Under the pieces are notes generated by a model, which saw only the letters and a list, made by a program, of their open reading frames with translations, was not told the origin of the DNA and searched no databases. A DNA stretch of 64,000 bases. Origin: Phoronis australis. Taxonomy: Eukaryota; Phoronida; Phoronidae. A program made the position numbers and the translations under genes. The stretch is from positions 97,147 through 161,146 of the forward strand of contig NMRA01000150.1 in assembly GCA_002633005.1 (NCBI GenBank). The letters are read 5' to 3'. Each line of letters begins with the position of its first letter. Within the stretch, counting starts at the first letter, position 1. Positions 1-10,960 of the stretch are shown here, in pieces.

Positions 1-838
1 CTTTCCTAAGCTTCTTTAGGCTCTGACATCACAATTTTGTGCTGTTTGATAAACCTTGAATTATACAGGCATCACACTCCATGGGAGCAGCCATATTGAA
101 GTAACTAAGCACAACAATACAATCTGGCTCTCTGATTGGTCAATTCAATAGAAAAGCGCCATCAAGTGGCAGGAATGTGCATCATATTTTGTGCAACAAA
201 AACACCTTTTTTAAAAAACATGTGCTAGTGTAGACGTGGGAACTTTTTGGAATTTGATTTATAGGTATATTATCTAGCCACATAGAAAAAACTAGGTTGC
301 CCCCCCAAAGTACTTACAAGGATGAACGCTATGAGATCTGGCCCACCGACTATGTAGCCTTTATTGTCTCCCATCCCGTCGCCTCTATTTCCTCCAGTCA
401 CTACTATTTTCCTCACCATCTTGTTTTTTGTCATCATGAAAAGCAGGCGAGGAAACCACAGATGCTTAAATCTCACGTGTCGAAGTACACGACAATAGTT
501 TACCTGCGCTTAGCGCTTTTCATTTGTTTTTTGTTACTGAGTGTTAGTTTTGCATGTGTGAGAAACAGCATTGTTGGAAATTGAGGTCGCGTTTGGCGAG
601 CTAGTTGAGCATCGAAAATCTGAAATCGCATTTGGCAAGTAAGCCTCAGGCTCTGGTGGCCAACATAAATTTCATCTTGCAAAATGTGAGCTGGTACTCG
701 TCAAATCGGACCGTGAAATTGAAACATTGAAAAATCTATGTCTAGTTACCCATTCTGGTGATGTTTGCAGGAAATGTTCACAGACGGGGTTGAAAAGTTT
801 GACATTGGAAGAACCATAAAACTGCTAGTAGAACTAAC

Positions 839-977
839 TTTTCCAATAGTAGCCGTGGGGGGGGGTTAGGGGCGATGCTAATGGTTGACTCAATTTTTCC
901 AATAGTAGCCCGGGGGTGCTAATGGTTGACTCAGTTTTTCCAATAGTAACCCGGGGGATACTAATGGTTGCCTCAAA
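839..977. repeat. Imperfect tandem repeat, about 3 copies of roughly 50 bp
   Basis: Three diverged units begin with TTTTCCAATAGTA and continue with a G-run and GCTAATGGTTGACTCA. They differ in the length of the G-run (nine Gs in the first, five in the others). This is a local intronic duplication with no coding potential. Confidence 0.75.
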
Positions 978-1260
978 TTTAAAAATTTTTGAGTTTTTGT
1001 AGTTACATTTCGGTCTAAGTTACACTGGGTTACTGAAAATCCGTTGAGGTCTGGTCTGAGGAGCATAAGCGAAAATAATCAGACGCTTGGCTTCTAATGG
1101 AAAATTTACGGTGAAAGTCAATTATGTTAGTTGCATTATGAAGTACTAAATGTTTTGAATGAACAGAATATTTCAATACAACTAGATGAACTGTCGAGTG
1201 GAGTTTATAATCACTGAGCTAAATCTGATCAAAGAATCTTCATAACTTTATACATCAGTG

Positions 1261-1440
1261 GTGGAAAGAGTTGGAGTAGGCCTGTCTTACAACTAAGGTC
1301 TTCCTTTGTGTTGTACAGTCATGGTAAGAGTTGGAGTAGGCCTGTCTTACAACTAAGGTCTTCCTTTGTGTTGTACAGTCATGGTAAGAGTTGGAGTAGG
1401 CCTGTCTTACAACTAAGGTCTTCCTTTGTGTTGTACAGTC
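1261..1440. repeat. 60-bp tandem repeat, 3 copies
   Basis: Three head-to-tail 60-bp units are identical apart from a few bases at the start of the first unit (GTGGAAAGAG against ATGGTAAGAG). Each later unit contains GTAAGAGT near its left end and TTGTGTTGTACAG near its right end, so it looks like a 55-nt mini-intron. On the minus strand the repeat is open in one frame as a 20-residue repeat, but it has no similarity to any protein I know. Confidence 0.95.
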
Positions 1441-1810
1441 ATTTCTCATTTTTTTCATTTTCTGGTGGGAAGTGATGGAAAATCAAATCATTGTGGAATC
1501 TGCCATTAACGTTGCTGGGTGGAGCATAACAATATTTGCCCCATTTAATATTGAGAAGCTTGTCTAGTAACTCTGGCATTGTGATCACGCTTGTCTGCTA
1601 CCAAGCTTAGAGTACCTTTTGCATCATCATTGATGTCATAAATATCTTTTGAGATTAATCTATATAAATGTAATTTGCACTAGCTCTACAGTAACACTTG
1701 ACATACTCCAGAAGTCAGTTCATATACTGCTAACATTTTGAATCACTACAGCTACTCAAAACCATCAAGCAAATTTTTTAATTTTATCACTTTCCCTTAT
1801 TGTGTTTCAG

Positions 1811-1925
1811 ACGGAGGACATCAAAGAAATAGCGCTGAAGGTATCTGAGCTGCCCAAAACAAACGATAAGCGTTCACGCATGGTTGTATTAACCCAAGGA
1901 CAAAGTCCTACCGTTGTCGCCAAGG
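1811..1925 (+). CDS. ADK: Adenosine kinase, internal exon (third from last)
   Basis: ADK phosphorylates adenosine to AMP using ATP and is a PfkB/ribokinase-family enzyme. The exon is 115 nt and encodes 38 codons plus one base. It reads TEDIKEIALKVSELPK, then KRSRMVVLTQGQSPTVVAK, which lines up with the human ADK segment containing TxDIKEIAKK, LPK and IVIFTQG. The acceptor is TGTGTTTCAG and the donor is AAGG|GTAAT. The exon ends in phase 1, matching the start of the next exon at 7320. The NETEA segment that precedes this region in ADK is not visible upstream in the window, so the gene is 5'-truncated by the window edge. Confidence 0.95.
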
Positions 1926-2345
1926 GTAATTTTGTTATCATTACGAATGTTGCCAATCTTTCATGGTGCTTTTAAAAATATCCTGCTTTTGATATGCCTG
2001 CAAAACCAACGAGGGTGCAAATTGCCATGACTGTTCTTTATCTTGGTGTCCAGTGCCTGAATGCTGCTACCATCTAAACCCCTTGAAAGATCTTCATGAA
2101 CTTTGGCAAGCAAGTCAATATTAGAGAGGAAACTGCCTCGGTTGTTGATAGATCTGATTGCATTGCCTGATAGTGGCATTTTCAGAAAAAGCAGTGCCTA
2201 TAAGTGAGACGTACAGCAGACAGTATTTAACTTACGTCATGCTTTTTAATGCGAGTCCGGTTAACGCACCATCGTATAAAAAGAGATTTAACGTGAGCCT
2301 GAAAATGCATCAAAGTAAACTGGTAGATTAGCAAATCGCTTGCGC

Positions 2346-2580
2346 TAAACATTCTCAAGGCTTGCTCTCTCCAATCAAGACAAAGTTAAATCTAAACATT
2401 CTCAAGGCTTGCTCTCTCCAATCAAGACAAAGTTAAATCTAAACATTCTCAAGGCTTGCTCTCTCCAATCAAGACAAAGTTAAATCTAAACATTCTCAAG
2501 GCTTGCTCTCTCCAATCAAGACAAAGTTAAATCTAAACATTCTCAAGGCTTGCTCTCTCCAATCAAGACAAAGTTAAATC
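2346..2580. repeat. 47-bp tandem repeat, 5 copies
   Basis: Five consecutive 47-bp units beginning TAAACATTCTCAAGGCTTGC appear identical by eye, followed by a partial sixth start at 2581. The near-perfect identity points to a recent expansion. There is no coding potential. Confidence 0.97.
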
Positions 2581-2756
2581 TAAACCATTTAAAATGCAAC
2601 TTATATATTGGATTACACATACGTGTGATGACACCCATGTTTACAAACAGTCAACTGTCCCTCAATGTGACGGAAAAATGACAGCAGTGCCATGGATTAG
2701 GTGCTATGAATTGAAGCTAATGAATAATTGAACAATTCTTAGAGACTCCTGTTTTT

Positions 2757-5700
2757 ATGCGCCCACATATTTATATGTGGTCGCATAGTGCTATCATCTC
2801 TGTCTGGGTGTCCGGGCGTCCATCGTCCGGTGTCCGGCGTCCGCAGCTGTATCTCCTAAACCCTTTACAGGATCTTGATGAGATTTGGCAGACATGTTTC
2901 TGGGAAGCTGAAGATGGGTGACGATTAATTCCGGACCTCTTCGACTACAGATATGCCCCCTAGTGGCAATTTTAGTTTTTTACGCTTACCTCTGTATCTT
3001 CGGAAGTCCTCAATGGATTTTCATAAAATTTGACAGTTATGCATATAGACCTCACTCACGCGGCAGACATTAAAATCCAAAGCGAGGCTCACTGCGATAA
3101 AAAAAACGGAAGTTCACATTGCGGAAGTCAAATGGCCAGTCTTTTGAGTCCAACCTGGGTATTAAAATCTTAAAAATATGTCAATAATTAACCAGAGACG
3201 TAGAAAAATACATTAGAGAAGAAGTCAATGCACCAAAGAGTTGTCTGACGGAAGGGTATATGTTTTTTTTGGAAAACCAGGTTCGAAACATGAAAAGTAA
3301 ATATTGCCAAACTGCAGCGATCGTAGTGTTACGGATTAGGTATTATGCTGAATGCAGGGTTGCGTTTCTTCTTGCAAATTGCTGATAAAATGTTTTTGAT
3401 ACGAATCAGGTCATCTGGTCGTACTGTTGACGAGTTGAAGATATATTCGGCAGTGGTGGCTCATCACATTTTGCAGTCATGTGCAATTAGTCACATCTGG
3501 TTTAATTTGTTGATAAAGAACATTAACATCAAGCATTGCCTATGCCCTGGTGAGGTAGGGACTACCGGGACTAACAGTTGATTTGTCATTGATCTGAAAG
3601 AATAACTCATGTTATTCAACAATTTTTTTATTAAAATAAAAAACCATGCTCGTAATTGAAAATAAAAGTTATTTGACCATTTTTTTAAATTTTGAAAGAA
3701 AATTAAAAATGAGCACAGCCCCAGAAATTGGTTTTGCATTATATTCAGGTTCTCATTCACTCCCTTGCACACATTCACAAGTAATTATTTGACCATAAAT
3801 TCTGCTTTCTTGGCTTTAATAATTCTTACCTCTATTTCATGTGTTATAGGTTCCAAATATCAAACCTGGACCAAGTTGAATTTTAAAATTAAAACACCTA
3901 TTTTGTTCGTCCAAAGCATAACCTCGTTTTAGAGCTCAATTTCAGTTAACTGGACAGAGTAAGGATAGTTATCATGTTTCTTCAGGTGCCTCATTCATGA
4001 AAGGGGAAAGGTGCATGGGCGGCGCACCATTGGGGTCTGGGGGGCTATAGCCCCCCACTTTTTTCAGTGCTACGCCGCACGGAGTGGTCTAAGGCGGTGC
4101 ACCACAGAGTGGCTGAAGGGGCTTTAGCCCCCCACTTTATCAGTGCTGCTCCGCCATGAGGTGCCTGTGCTTTCCAGTTCTGAGAGGGAAAGTTTTTCGC
4201 CGAGTAAGAGGAAACATCTACCTCCTCTCGGCTCTGCCTCAAGTAGCATTTTGTGCTCTTTCAAATTGTCACCTGTGTGGTTACAGGTGATTTGAACTTC
4301 GGTGAGAACTTTTCAATCACTAGGGGAATTTTTAAGCCTTGTGGGGAGAATTTCGGGGGCCTTTTCAATATTTTTGATAGGGAAAAGGGCGTCATCTTTC
4401 AACCCATAGTCATGGAAACACTGCCTGGCTGGCTGAAGATTCTCCGGTTGTTAAACGAGATGCGACAAAATATGATCTTCCTGTAACTTTTCGAACTTAA
4501 CGTTTATGAAGTTTAGATGGTTCTATTTTCTTTCGTCGCTGCGTATAGCATGCGACCCAACGCTTCCGAATCTCAACTTCCTTAGGGATTGTAAAACAGA
4601 CGGTTGAATGTCTGTATTTTTCTAGCCGTTCGAGCAACATGGAATACAACTATGCCAAAAAGCCAACTGAGTTATCGTAGCGAGCCTCGTTTTGAAACGC
4701 GCCTCCTGTCGGCGTGAATTAGGTCTATATTAGCGAGATGATGCTATCCTATTGTTTTCGGATAAATTAAAAGTGTTTTGCACCACCTAGTGGCCATTTT
4801 TACTGTTTTCGAGTCTCGTTTTTGGCGTCCGCACTTCTATCAACCAAACCACTCTAGGGATGGTTTTGAAAATTGGAATATATGTTCTTACTGTGAAGAG
4901 GGCGGCTGACGAGTACTGTGGCGCCTCCTAGTGGCAGTTTTGTTTGTTTTTGCGACCATGGCTATGTCTCCTAAACTCCTCACAGGATCTTGATGAGGTT
5001 TAGCAGATGTGCTCCTATGAAGCTGACGACGGACGGCGACGAATTTCAGACCTTTCTGACTACTGGTTTGCCCCCTAGTGGCAATTTTAATTTTTTACGC
5101 TTACCTCTGTATCTTTGGAGATTCTCAACGGATTTTCATGAAATGTGGCAATTTATCATCTATTAAACAGATGATGCCATGCTCTGGTTTTCGGACAGAT
5201 TCGAGGTATTCTGTGCCACCTAGTGGACATTTTTACTGTTTTTGAGTCTGTTTTCGGCGTCCGCCCTTCTATCAACCGAACTGCTCTAGAGATGATTTTG
5301 AAAATTGGCATATGTTCTTACTGTGAAGAGGGTGACTGACGATGATTTTCCGATCACTTCGATTACTATAGCGCCTCCTGGTGGCATTTTTGTTTGTTTT
5401 TGCGCCCATGGGTGTATCTCCCAAATGCTCTACAGGATGTTTATTGAATTTTGCTGGTGTAGTCATATGAAGTTGAAAGTAGAGTACTACGGCTTTCGAT
5501 TGGATTGGATTATCGGTGTGCCTCGTAGTGGCATTTTTTTGTTTTTTACGTTTATCTCTTTATCTTCAAAGGTTCTCAATGGATTTTCATAAAATTCAGC
5601 ATATAAGCATCTGTTAGTGAGGTGACGCTATCTCCTGGTTTCGAGGTATTTTGTGCCACCTAGTGCCCATTTTTACTATTTTTGAGTTGACAACGGACGA

Positions 5701-5977
5701 CGACGACTTTCAAACATATCTGACGAATGCTGTGCCCCCTTGTGGCAATTTCATTTTTTCCGTTTTCCTCTGTTTCTTTGAAGTTCCTTATGGATTTTTA
5801 TGAAATTCAATAAATAGCTTTCTATTAACAAATGATGGCATGTTCAGGTTTTTGGATGGATTTGACATATTTTGCACCATCTAGTGGTCATTTTTATGAT
5901 GCAAATAAACACCCCTAGAAGCACACTGTTTTCGGTGCATTTGTAGGCGCATTTCAACGCTCTGCGTTGCTCTTGTT
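2757..5977 (+). mobile_element. CTAGTGGC-monomer repeat element, split by an insertion
   Basis: The left part (2757-3047) begins with an imperfect palindrome, ATGCGCCCACATATT paired with TATATGTGGTCGCAT (2757-2786), followed by TC/CG-rich sequence. The right part (4726-5977) continues the same consensus after an inserted transposon. The body is a series of about 145-bp monomers sharing 'ggatcttgatgaaatttggca', a 'ttcggacggattcgac' block and CTAGTGGC. CTAGTGGC or its variants occur near 4787, 4928, 5075, 5220, 5378, 5525, 5660 and 5881. The right end is a perfect hairpin CAACGC-TCT-GCGTTG (5955-5969) followed by TCTTGTT. No protein is encoded. The class is unresolved: a MITE with ATGCGCCCAC inverted ends, or a rolling-circle-type element. 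Confidence 0.8.
3048..4725. mobile_element. TIR DNA transposon, TATA target duplication, inserted in the monomer element
   Basis: The element splits a monomer whose intact form reads 'gcatctattagcgag'. The left flank ends GCATATA and the right flank begins TATATTAGCGAG, so TATA (3044-3047 and 4726-4729) is duplicated. The inverted ends start GACCTCACTCACG on the left and GACCTAATTCACG on the reverse-complemented right, and similarity continues through GCGAGGCTC / ACGAGGCTC and on to CGATAA, giving diverged TIRs of about 54 bp. The interior has no convincing transposase. At about 4035-4160 a GGGGCT(A/T)TAGCCCCCCAC block is duplicated. It is probably a non-autonomous copy. Confidence 0.75.
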
Positions 5978-6142
5978 TGGATTTGCTGTTGTCTGTTTTG
6001 TTTTGCAAACTCAGATTATTCATCTAAGTCATTCAAGTATTGTTTTGCACACATTTTCACAAAGTCAATGTTATATTGAATACTTGTGGATGCTTTCTTT
6101 GTCTATGCTGATCTTAATGTGTGTGTGGCAGCTGTGTATGTC

Positions 6143-6307
6143 AATGGTGGTTGAGAGCATCGTCTCTTGATGTCTGCCATATTATAACAGTGACCCCAAT
6201 GGTGGTTGAGAGCATCGTCTCTTGATGTCTGCCATATTATAACAGTGACCCCAATGGTGGTTGAGAGCATCGTCTCTTGATGTCTGCCGTATTATAACAG
6301 TGACCCC
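6143..6307. repeat. 55-bp tandem repeat, 3 copies
   Basis: Three consecutive 55-bp units start AATGGTGGTTGAGAGCATCG and end AACAGTGACCCC. One base differs in the third unit (CCGTATT against CCATATT). The array is intronic and non-coding. Confidence 0.96.
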
Positions 6308-7303
6308 AATGAGACCACAACCTGATTCAATTCTTCATCTGACCACCATTTTGTAATAGGAAGACCAATTCAGTTTTCTATTTCAATCCTTGATCTCCTC
6401 TGTGTTGAGATCCGTAGATCACTTGCACTTGCGGCTAAAAATCACTTATTAAATAGAAATATTGAATTCAAATCCCATAATTTAACCAATCACTTCAGTG
6501 GCTGCCATTTTTCTAGTAAAGGCTTGTCAGCTCCCAAAAACACTTGCAAAACACTTGCCTTTCACTTGCGAGATTAGCTTTCCTCGTGAGATACTACTGG
6601 TGTGCTCTCCTGTTGTATACATTGCAGTTCACTGCTGTGGGCACATGCCAATACTTTTCCTTGCTCTTGTTTAACTTCTTGTACTGTGTATTACAAGTAA
6701 ACTATTTAATGGTCATTACTAAACATAAACTTTTTGCAATTACTGAGCAGATAAACAACAGACATTTCAAATCATGAAATTAGCTGAGGTAGGTTAATAA
6801 GGTCAGAAGTTGCATTGTTGGTTTTATTCTCTACCCAGAATTATTTTGAGATCTGTGCTGATCGACAAAACTAATTCCCTGCATCAATTTTAGCCAAGGT
6901 CTCGTGTTTTAAGATGCACAAAGGCACATAAGTGATTACCCTTGGTACAAAGCTGTATACAGCTAGCTGGCTGGCTAATAAGTAAGGTGATTTGCCAAGC
7001 GACGAGTAAAAAAAAATTTGCATCAACTTTGGTTGTCTCCTGTAGATTTTCTATTTTGAAAAAGTGAGCAACTAAAAATATAACGCACCACTGACTCAGT
7101 TTTCTGAAAAAACAGAGACCAAAACCAACTATGCTTTTTGGCTTAATCTGATGAAAGATGTTGGTAAGTCCAGACATTTTGTTTCATTTGGTAAGCATTT
7201 TTATGCACTAAGATAAAATTACCTGTGGAGACAAATTTAGATGAATGGAATGTTGCTTTCTGATTGAATTGCATGAAGTTTCACTCTGAATTTTCAAGAC
7301 TAA

Positions 7304-7498
<195 letters not shown>

Positions 7499-8105
7499 TA
7501 AAAAAAAAATGACTGGTAATACTTACTATGGTGTCAAAATTCTATTAAGAAATGGTTTAGCCACCTTTAATTCTTTGTTATTAATTCCCATTCATTCCCT
7601 GAAGAATGACTGCTTTCTTTAATTGATACTTGCTGTATGGTCTCTCTTAACTCAGCTGTAGACTGAAGATGACTGAAGGAATTTTCACTTGCTTCCTCAT
7701 ACATTTTAAAGGTGAAAGCAACCTTTTTGCATGTCATTTGCGTTGATTATCCCAGACATAGCTTTCACATAATTACAGATTTTAGTAATTTAATTAATTA
7801 TTTGTCCTCTACTCCGGAAGTGACGTTTTGGGAGGCAAGAATTTTGCGCCAATTTCTTTTCATGTAGTCTGACTGCGAGAGCTGTCGAGTCAGTCATTGC
7901 TCTATCTCGGTTGTGATAAGTTCGGTCGCCGTTTGCTTTTGTTTACGAGTCAGTCAACATGTCACACTGTAGCTGCATATCCGGATGTACTCATTATTGC
8001 CCTGAGGATGTAAGCAGCCCTGCTGCAATGTTGAGTAGTGGGAGGGAATACAGGCCCAGTTCGACACCCAGTGAATAGGACAGTTTGTCATTCAATGATC
8101 ATATT

Positions 8106-8275
8106 GGTGAGCCAAACTTTGATAAGTTTATTGTGGACTTGTCTAAAGTATTGGAGCTATTTAGAAGGTGTCAGGTATGTGGCAAGGGAGTCACATGGTG
8201 GGATGTAAGCAGTTTGTGTGCTCAGTTTACTATCCAGTGGGAGTGTGACGCGGGACACTCGGGCAAGTGGGACAG
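8106..8275 (+). pseudogene. Fragment of a THAP-associated transposase-like protein
   Basis: The plus-strand frame reads KFIVDLSKVLELFRRCQVCG, then KGVTWWDVSSLCAQFTIQWE and CDAGHSGKW. The pattern KFIV-x(6)-LELF-x2-C-x2-C, then a hydrophobic strand, then C-x3-H and G-x-W, matches the cysteine-rich segment seen in large THAP-domain proteins encoded by transposons of marine invertebrates. There is no ATG and no continuation into a catalytic core, so it is a remnant. The family assignment rests on remembered motif shape. Confidence 0.5.
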
Positions 8276-8336
8276 TTGTTCCTCTGTCCGTGAGACGATA
8301 ATGAGTACATCCTTTTACGCTGCAACAGTTTGACAT
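8160..8336 (-). pseudogene. THAP-domain N-terminus remnant
   Basis: On the minus strand an ATG (8334-8336) opens MSNCCSVKGCTHY, the usual THAP start (Met, then a Cys pair and Gly-Cys within the first ten residues). The frame stays open for about 59 residues to PSK. The later Cys-x2-His pair and the THAP AVPTIF box are not clear, so the domain is incomplete or diverged. It overlaps the plus-strand transposase fragment, as expected for a rearranged foldback copy. Confidence 0.45.
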
Positions 8337-8711
8337 GTTGACTGACTCATAAACAAAAGCAAACGACAACTGAACTTATCACAACCGAGATAGAACAATG
8401 ACTGACTCGGCAGCTCTCACAGTCACACTACATGAAAAGAAATTGATGCAAAATTCTTGTCTCCCCAAATGTCACTTCCGGAGTATAGGACGAGTAATTT
8501 TTTAAATTACAAAAAGTTGTAATGAACTGAAAAATATATCTGGGATAATCAATGAACCTCATTTTTGCTAAAAATGACATGGAAAAGGGTTGTCTTCGCC
8601 TTTAAAATAACGCTAGGGCCATTCAGTAACCTATGCTTATGAATTGTTCTCCAAAACGCTGTGAGGATTGCTTTTAAAATGTTTATTATGTTTATTATAC
8701 GCCCTCATTTT

Positions 8712-9321
8712 TATGCCCCACATATTTCTATGTAGGTGCATATTGCCGTCATCTTTGTATAGACATCTGGCGTTTGGAGCTGTAACTGCTAATCCCGTCA
8801 TAGGATCTTCCTGAGATTTGGCAGATGTGTTCCTATGAAAGTGACGACAAATTTCGGACAGTTGCAACTGTTGCTGTGCCCCCTAGTGGCAATATTATTT
8901 TTTACAGTTTCCTCTGTATCTTTGGAATTGTTGGATGGGTTTTCATGAAATTTGGCACATAGGTTTCTAATAATTAGGTGATGACACCTTTCCATTTTCG
9001 GATGACTTTGATGATTCTTCGCCACGGTGTGGCCATTTTTTAAAATTTTTGAGTTTTTTGGCATCCACCTTTCTATCTGTCAAATAGCTTGAACAATCAT
9101 TATGAAAATTGGCAAGAGACCACAGTTGGCTCTGATTTTCGGGCGGGTTTCAACTAACCTGGCACCTCCTAGTGGGGATTTTTTTTTTGCATTTGTGACT
9201 GTTTCTCCTTAAACCTTTGCAAAAACTTTGTGATATTTGGCAAATGTGTTTCAATGGAGTTAACAACAGGTGATGACGAGTTTCAGACCAATCCGATGAT
9301 TAGTGTGGTAGTTTTATTTTT
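8712..9321 (+). mobile_element. CTAGTGGC-monomer element, head plus partial array
   Basis: It starts with a degraded palindromic head (8712-8740) followed by TTGCCGTCATCTTTG, then monomers with CTAGTGGC-like boundaries near 8882 and 9169. It runs directly into the next head at 9322 without the hairpin tail, so it is truncated or was interrupted by the next copy. Confidence 0.7.
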
Positions 9322-10685
9322 ATGCGCCCACATATTTATATGTGGACGCATTATAACGTCACCTCCGCCCGTCCGTCTGGGCGGTGTCTGTCCGGTATCC
9401 GGCATCCGCTGCTCAATCTCCAAAACCCTTTGACTTACGTTCATGAAATTTGGTATATGTGTTTCATTCATGAATGGGACGGCATGAGTGAACTTTCGGA
9501 CGGATTCGACTACCGGTGTGCCCCCTAGTGGCAATTTTATTTTTTTACGCTTACTTTTGTATCTTCAAAAGTCCTGAACGGATTTTCATAAAATTTGGTA
9601 TGAAGGCACCTATTAGTGAGATGACGCTATCCTCCCGTTTTTGGATGGATTGGACGTAGTTTGCGCCACCTAGTGGCCATTTTTACTGTTTTCTAGTCTG
9701 TTTTTTTGCGTCCACCCCTCTATCAACCAAAGCACTCAAAGAATGATTGTGAAAATTGGTGTATATGTGCTTACTATGAAGAGGACGGTTGACGATGATT
9801 TTCAACGATTTCAACTACTGTGGCGCCTCCTAGTTGGAGTTTTGGTTGTGTTGCGCCTATGGCTGTATCTCCTAAACCATTCGCAGGATCTTTACTTAAT
9901 TTAGCAAGTGTATTTATATGATGTTGGCTACGGATGACGATGACTTTCGGACAGATCTGACTACTGGTGTGCATCCTATTGGCAATTTTAGTTTTTTACG
10001 TTTAAACTCAGTATCTTCAAAGGTCCTCAACAGATTTTCATAAAATTTTAAATATAGGCATCTATTGGTGTGATGACGTTATCTTCCTGTTTTTGGATGG
10101 AATTGAGGTATTTTGCACCACCTAGTGGCCATTTTTGCTGTTTTCAAATCTTGTTTTTGGTGTCCTTCCCTGTATCAACTAAATCATTTGAAAATTGGCA
10201 TATATGTTGCCAGTGTGAAGACGAACTTTGATGATGGTGACTGACTACTGTGGCGCCTCCTAGTGGTAGTTTTGTTTTGCTCCTAAACCCACTGCAGGAA
10301 CTTTACTAAATTTAGTAAGTGTATTTATATGAAGAAATTTAGTAAGTGTATTTATATGAAGAAATTTAGTAAGTGTATTTATATGAAGAAATTTAGTAAG
10401 TGTATTTATATGAAGATAACAACAGACAACGACGACTTTCAGGCGGATCCAACGAACACTGTGCCCACTAGAGGCAATTTCGTTTTATTCTGTTTTCCTT
10501 TGTTTCTCTGAAGTTCCTTGACAGATTTTTATGAAATATGGCATGTTCCTGTGTTTGGATGGATTGTATTTTTTTTGCGCCATCTAGTGGCTATTTTTAT
10601 GATGCAAATAAATAACCCTAAAACCACACCATTTGTAATGCATTCGTGGGCGTATTTCAACACTCCGCTCTTGTTTATGTTTTCC
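9322..10685 (+). mobile_element. CTAGTGGC-monomer element, head to tail
   Basis: The head palindrome is ATGCGCCCACATATT with TATATGTGGACGCAT (9322-9351). Monomer boundaries (CTAGTGGC or variants) fall near 9525, 9670, 9830, 9976, 10122 and 10260, a spacing of 138-160 bp. A 27-bp tandem repeat (10308-10415) lies inside one monomer. The end is a degraded tail ('gtgggcgtatttcaacactcc', about 10645-10685). No protein is encoded. Confidence 0.75.
10308..10415. repeat. 27-bp tandem repeat, 4 copies, within a monomer
   Basis: Four exact units of AAATTTAGTAAGTGTATTTA plus TATGAAG follow head to tail. The unit is part of the monomer consensus ('ctaaatttagtaagtgtatttatatgaag'), so this is a secondary amplification by local slippage. 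Confidence 0.97.
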
Positions 10686-10960
10686 TCTGTATCTTCGCAG
10701 GTACTTGATGGACTTTCATGAAATTGTGTAAATAGGTTTTTAATAAAGATGCGATGAAGACATTTCATTTTCAAATGGATTCAACATTTTTTTCGGCACC
10801 TTGTGTCCATCTTTGTTACTTTTGCGTCTGTTTCCTGGCGTCCACCTCCCTGCCTACCATATCGCTTAAAGGGTCATGATGAAAATTTACAGATGTGTTC
10901 GTGAAGGCCACGTCTGATGGGTCTGATTGCTGTGACCCCCTAGTGGCAAATTTGTTTTTT

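Larger units (their letters stand above)
1..1810 (+). other. ADK: ADK intron, left part (upstream exons outside window)
   Basis: This stretch precedes the first recognisable ADK exon and must be intron, because that exon opens mid-protein with a clean acceptor (TGTGTTTCAG ending at 1810). I see no other coding exon. It holds two short tandem repeats (839-977 and 1261-1440, listed separately). Positions about 585-660 resemble the ends of the 'gcgacc/gcgagct' repeat found again near 19955-20465 and 23108-24516. The remainder is AT-rich unique-looking sequence. Confidence 0.6.
7706..8605. mobile_element. Kolobok-like foldback element with TTAA target site and THAP remnants
   Basis: The element is flanked by TTAA (7706-7709 and 8602-8605). 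Its ends are AGGTGAAAGCAACC and, inverted, GGTTGTCTTCGCCT. The inverted arms are very long, roughly 290 bp each (about 7710-8002 and 8298-8601). Each arm carries a THAP-like protein start: MSHCSCISGCTHY on the plus strand at 7959, and MSNCCSVKGCTHY on the minus strand starting at 8336. Between the arms lies a piece like the zinc-ribbon region that follows THAP in this transposase type. TTAA target sites and THAP domains together point to the Kolobok superfamily. Confidence 0.75.

Noticed and set aside
1255-2580. Regularly spaced repeats considered as a CRISPR array
   Set aside because: The repeats are directly adjacent without unique spacers, and the DNA is animal nuclear sequence.
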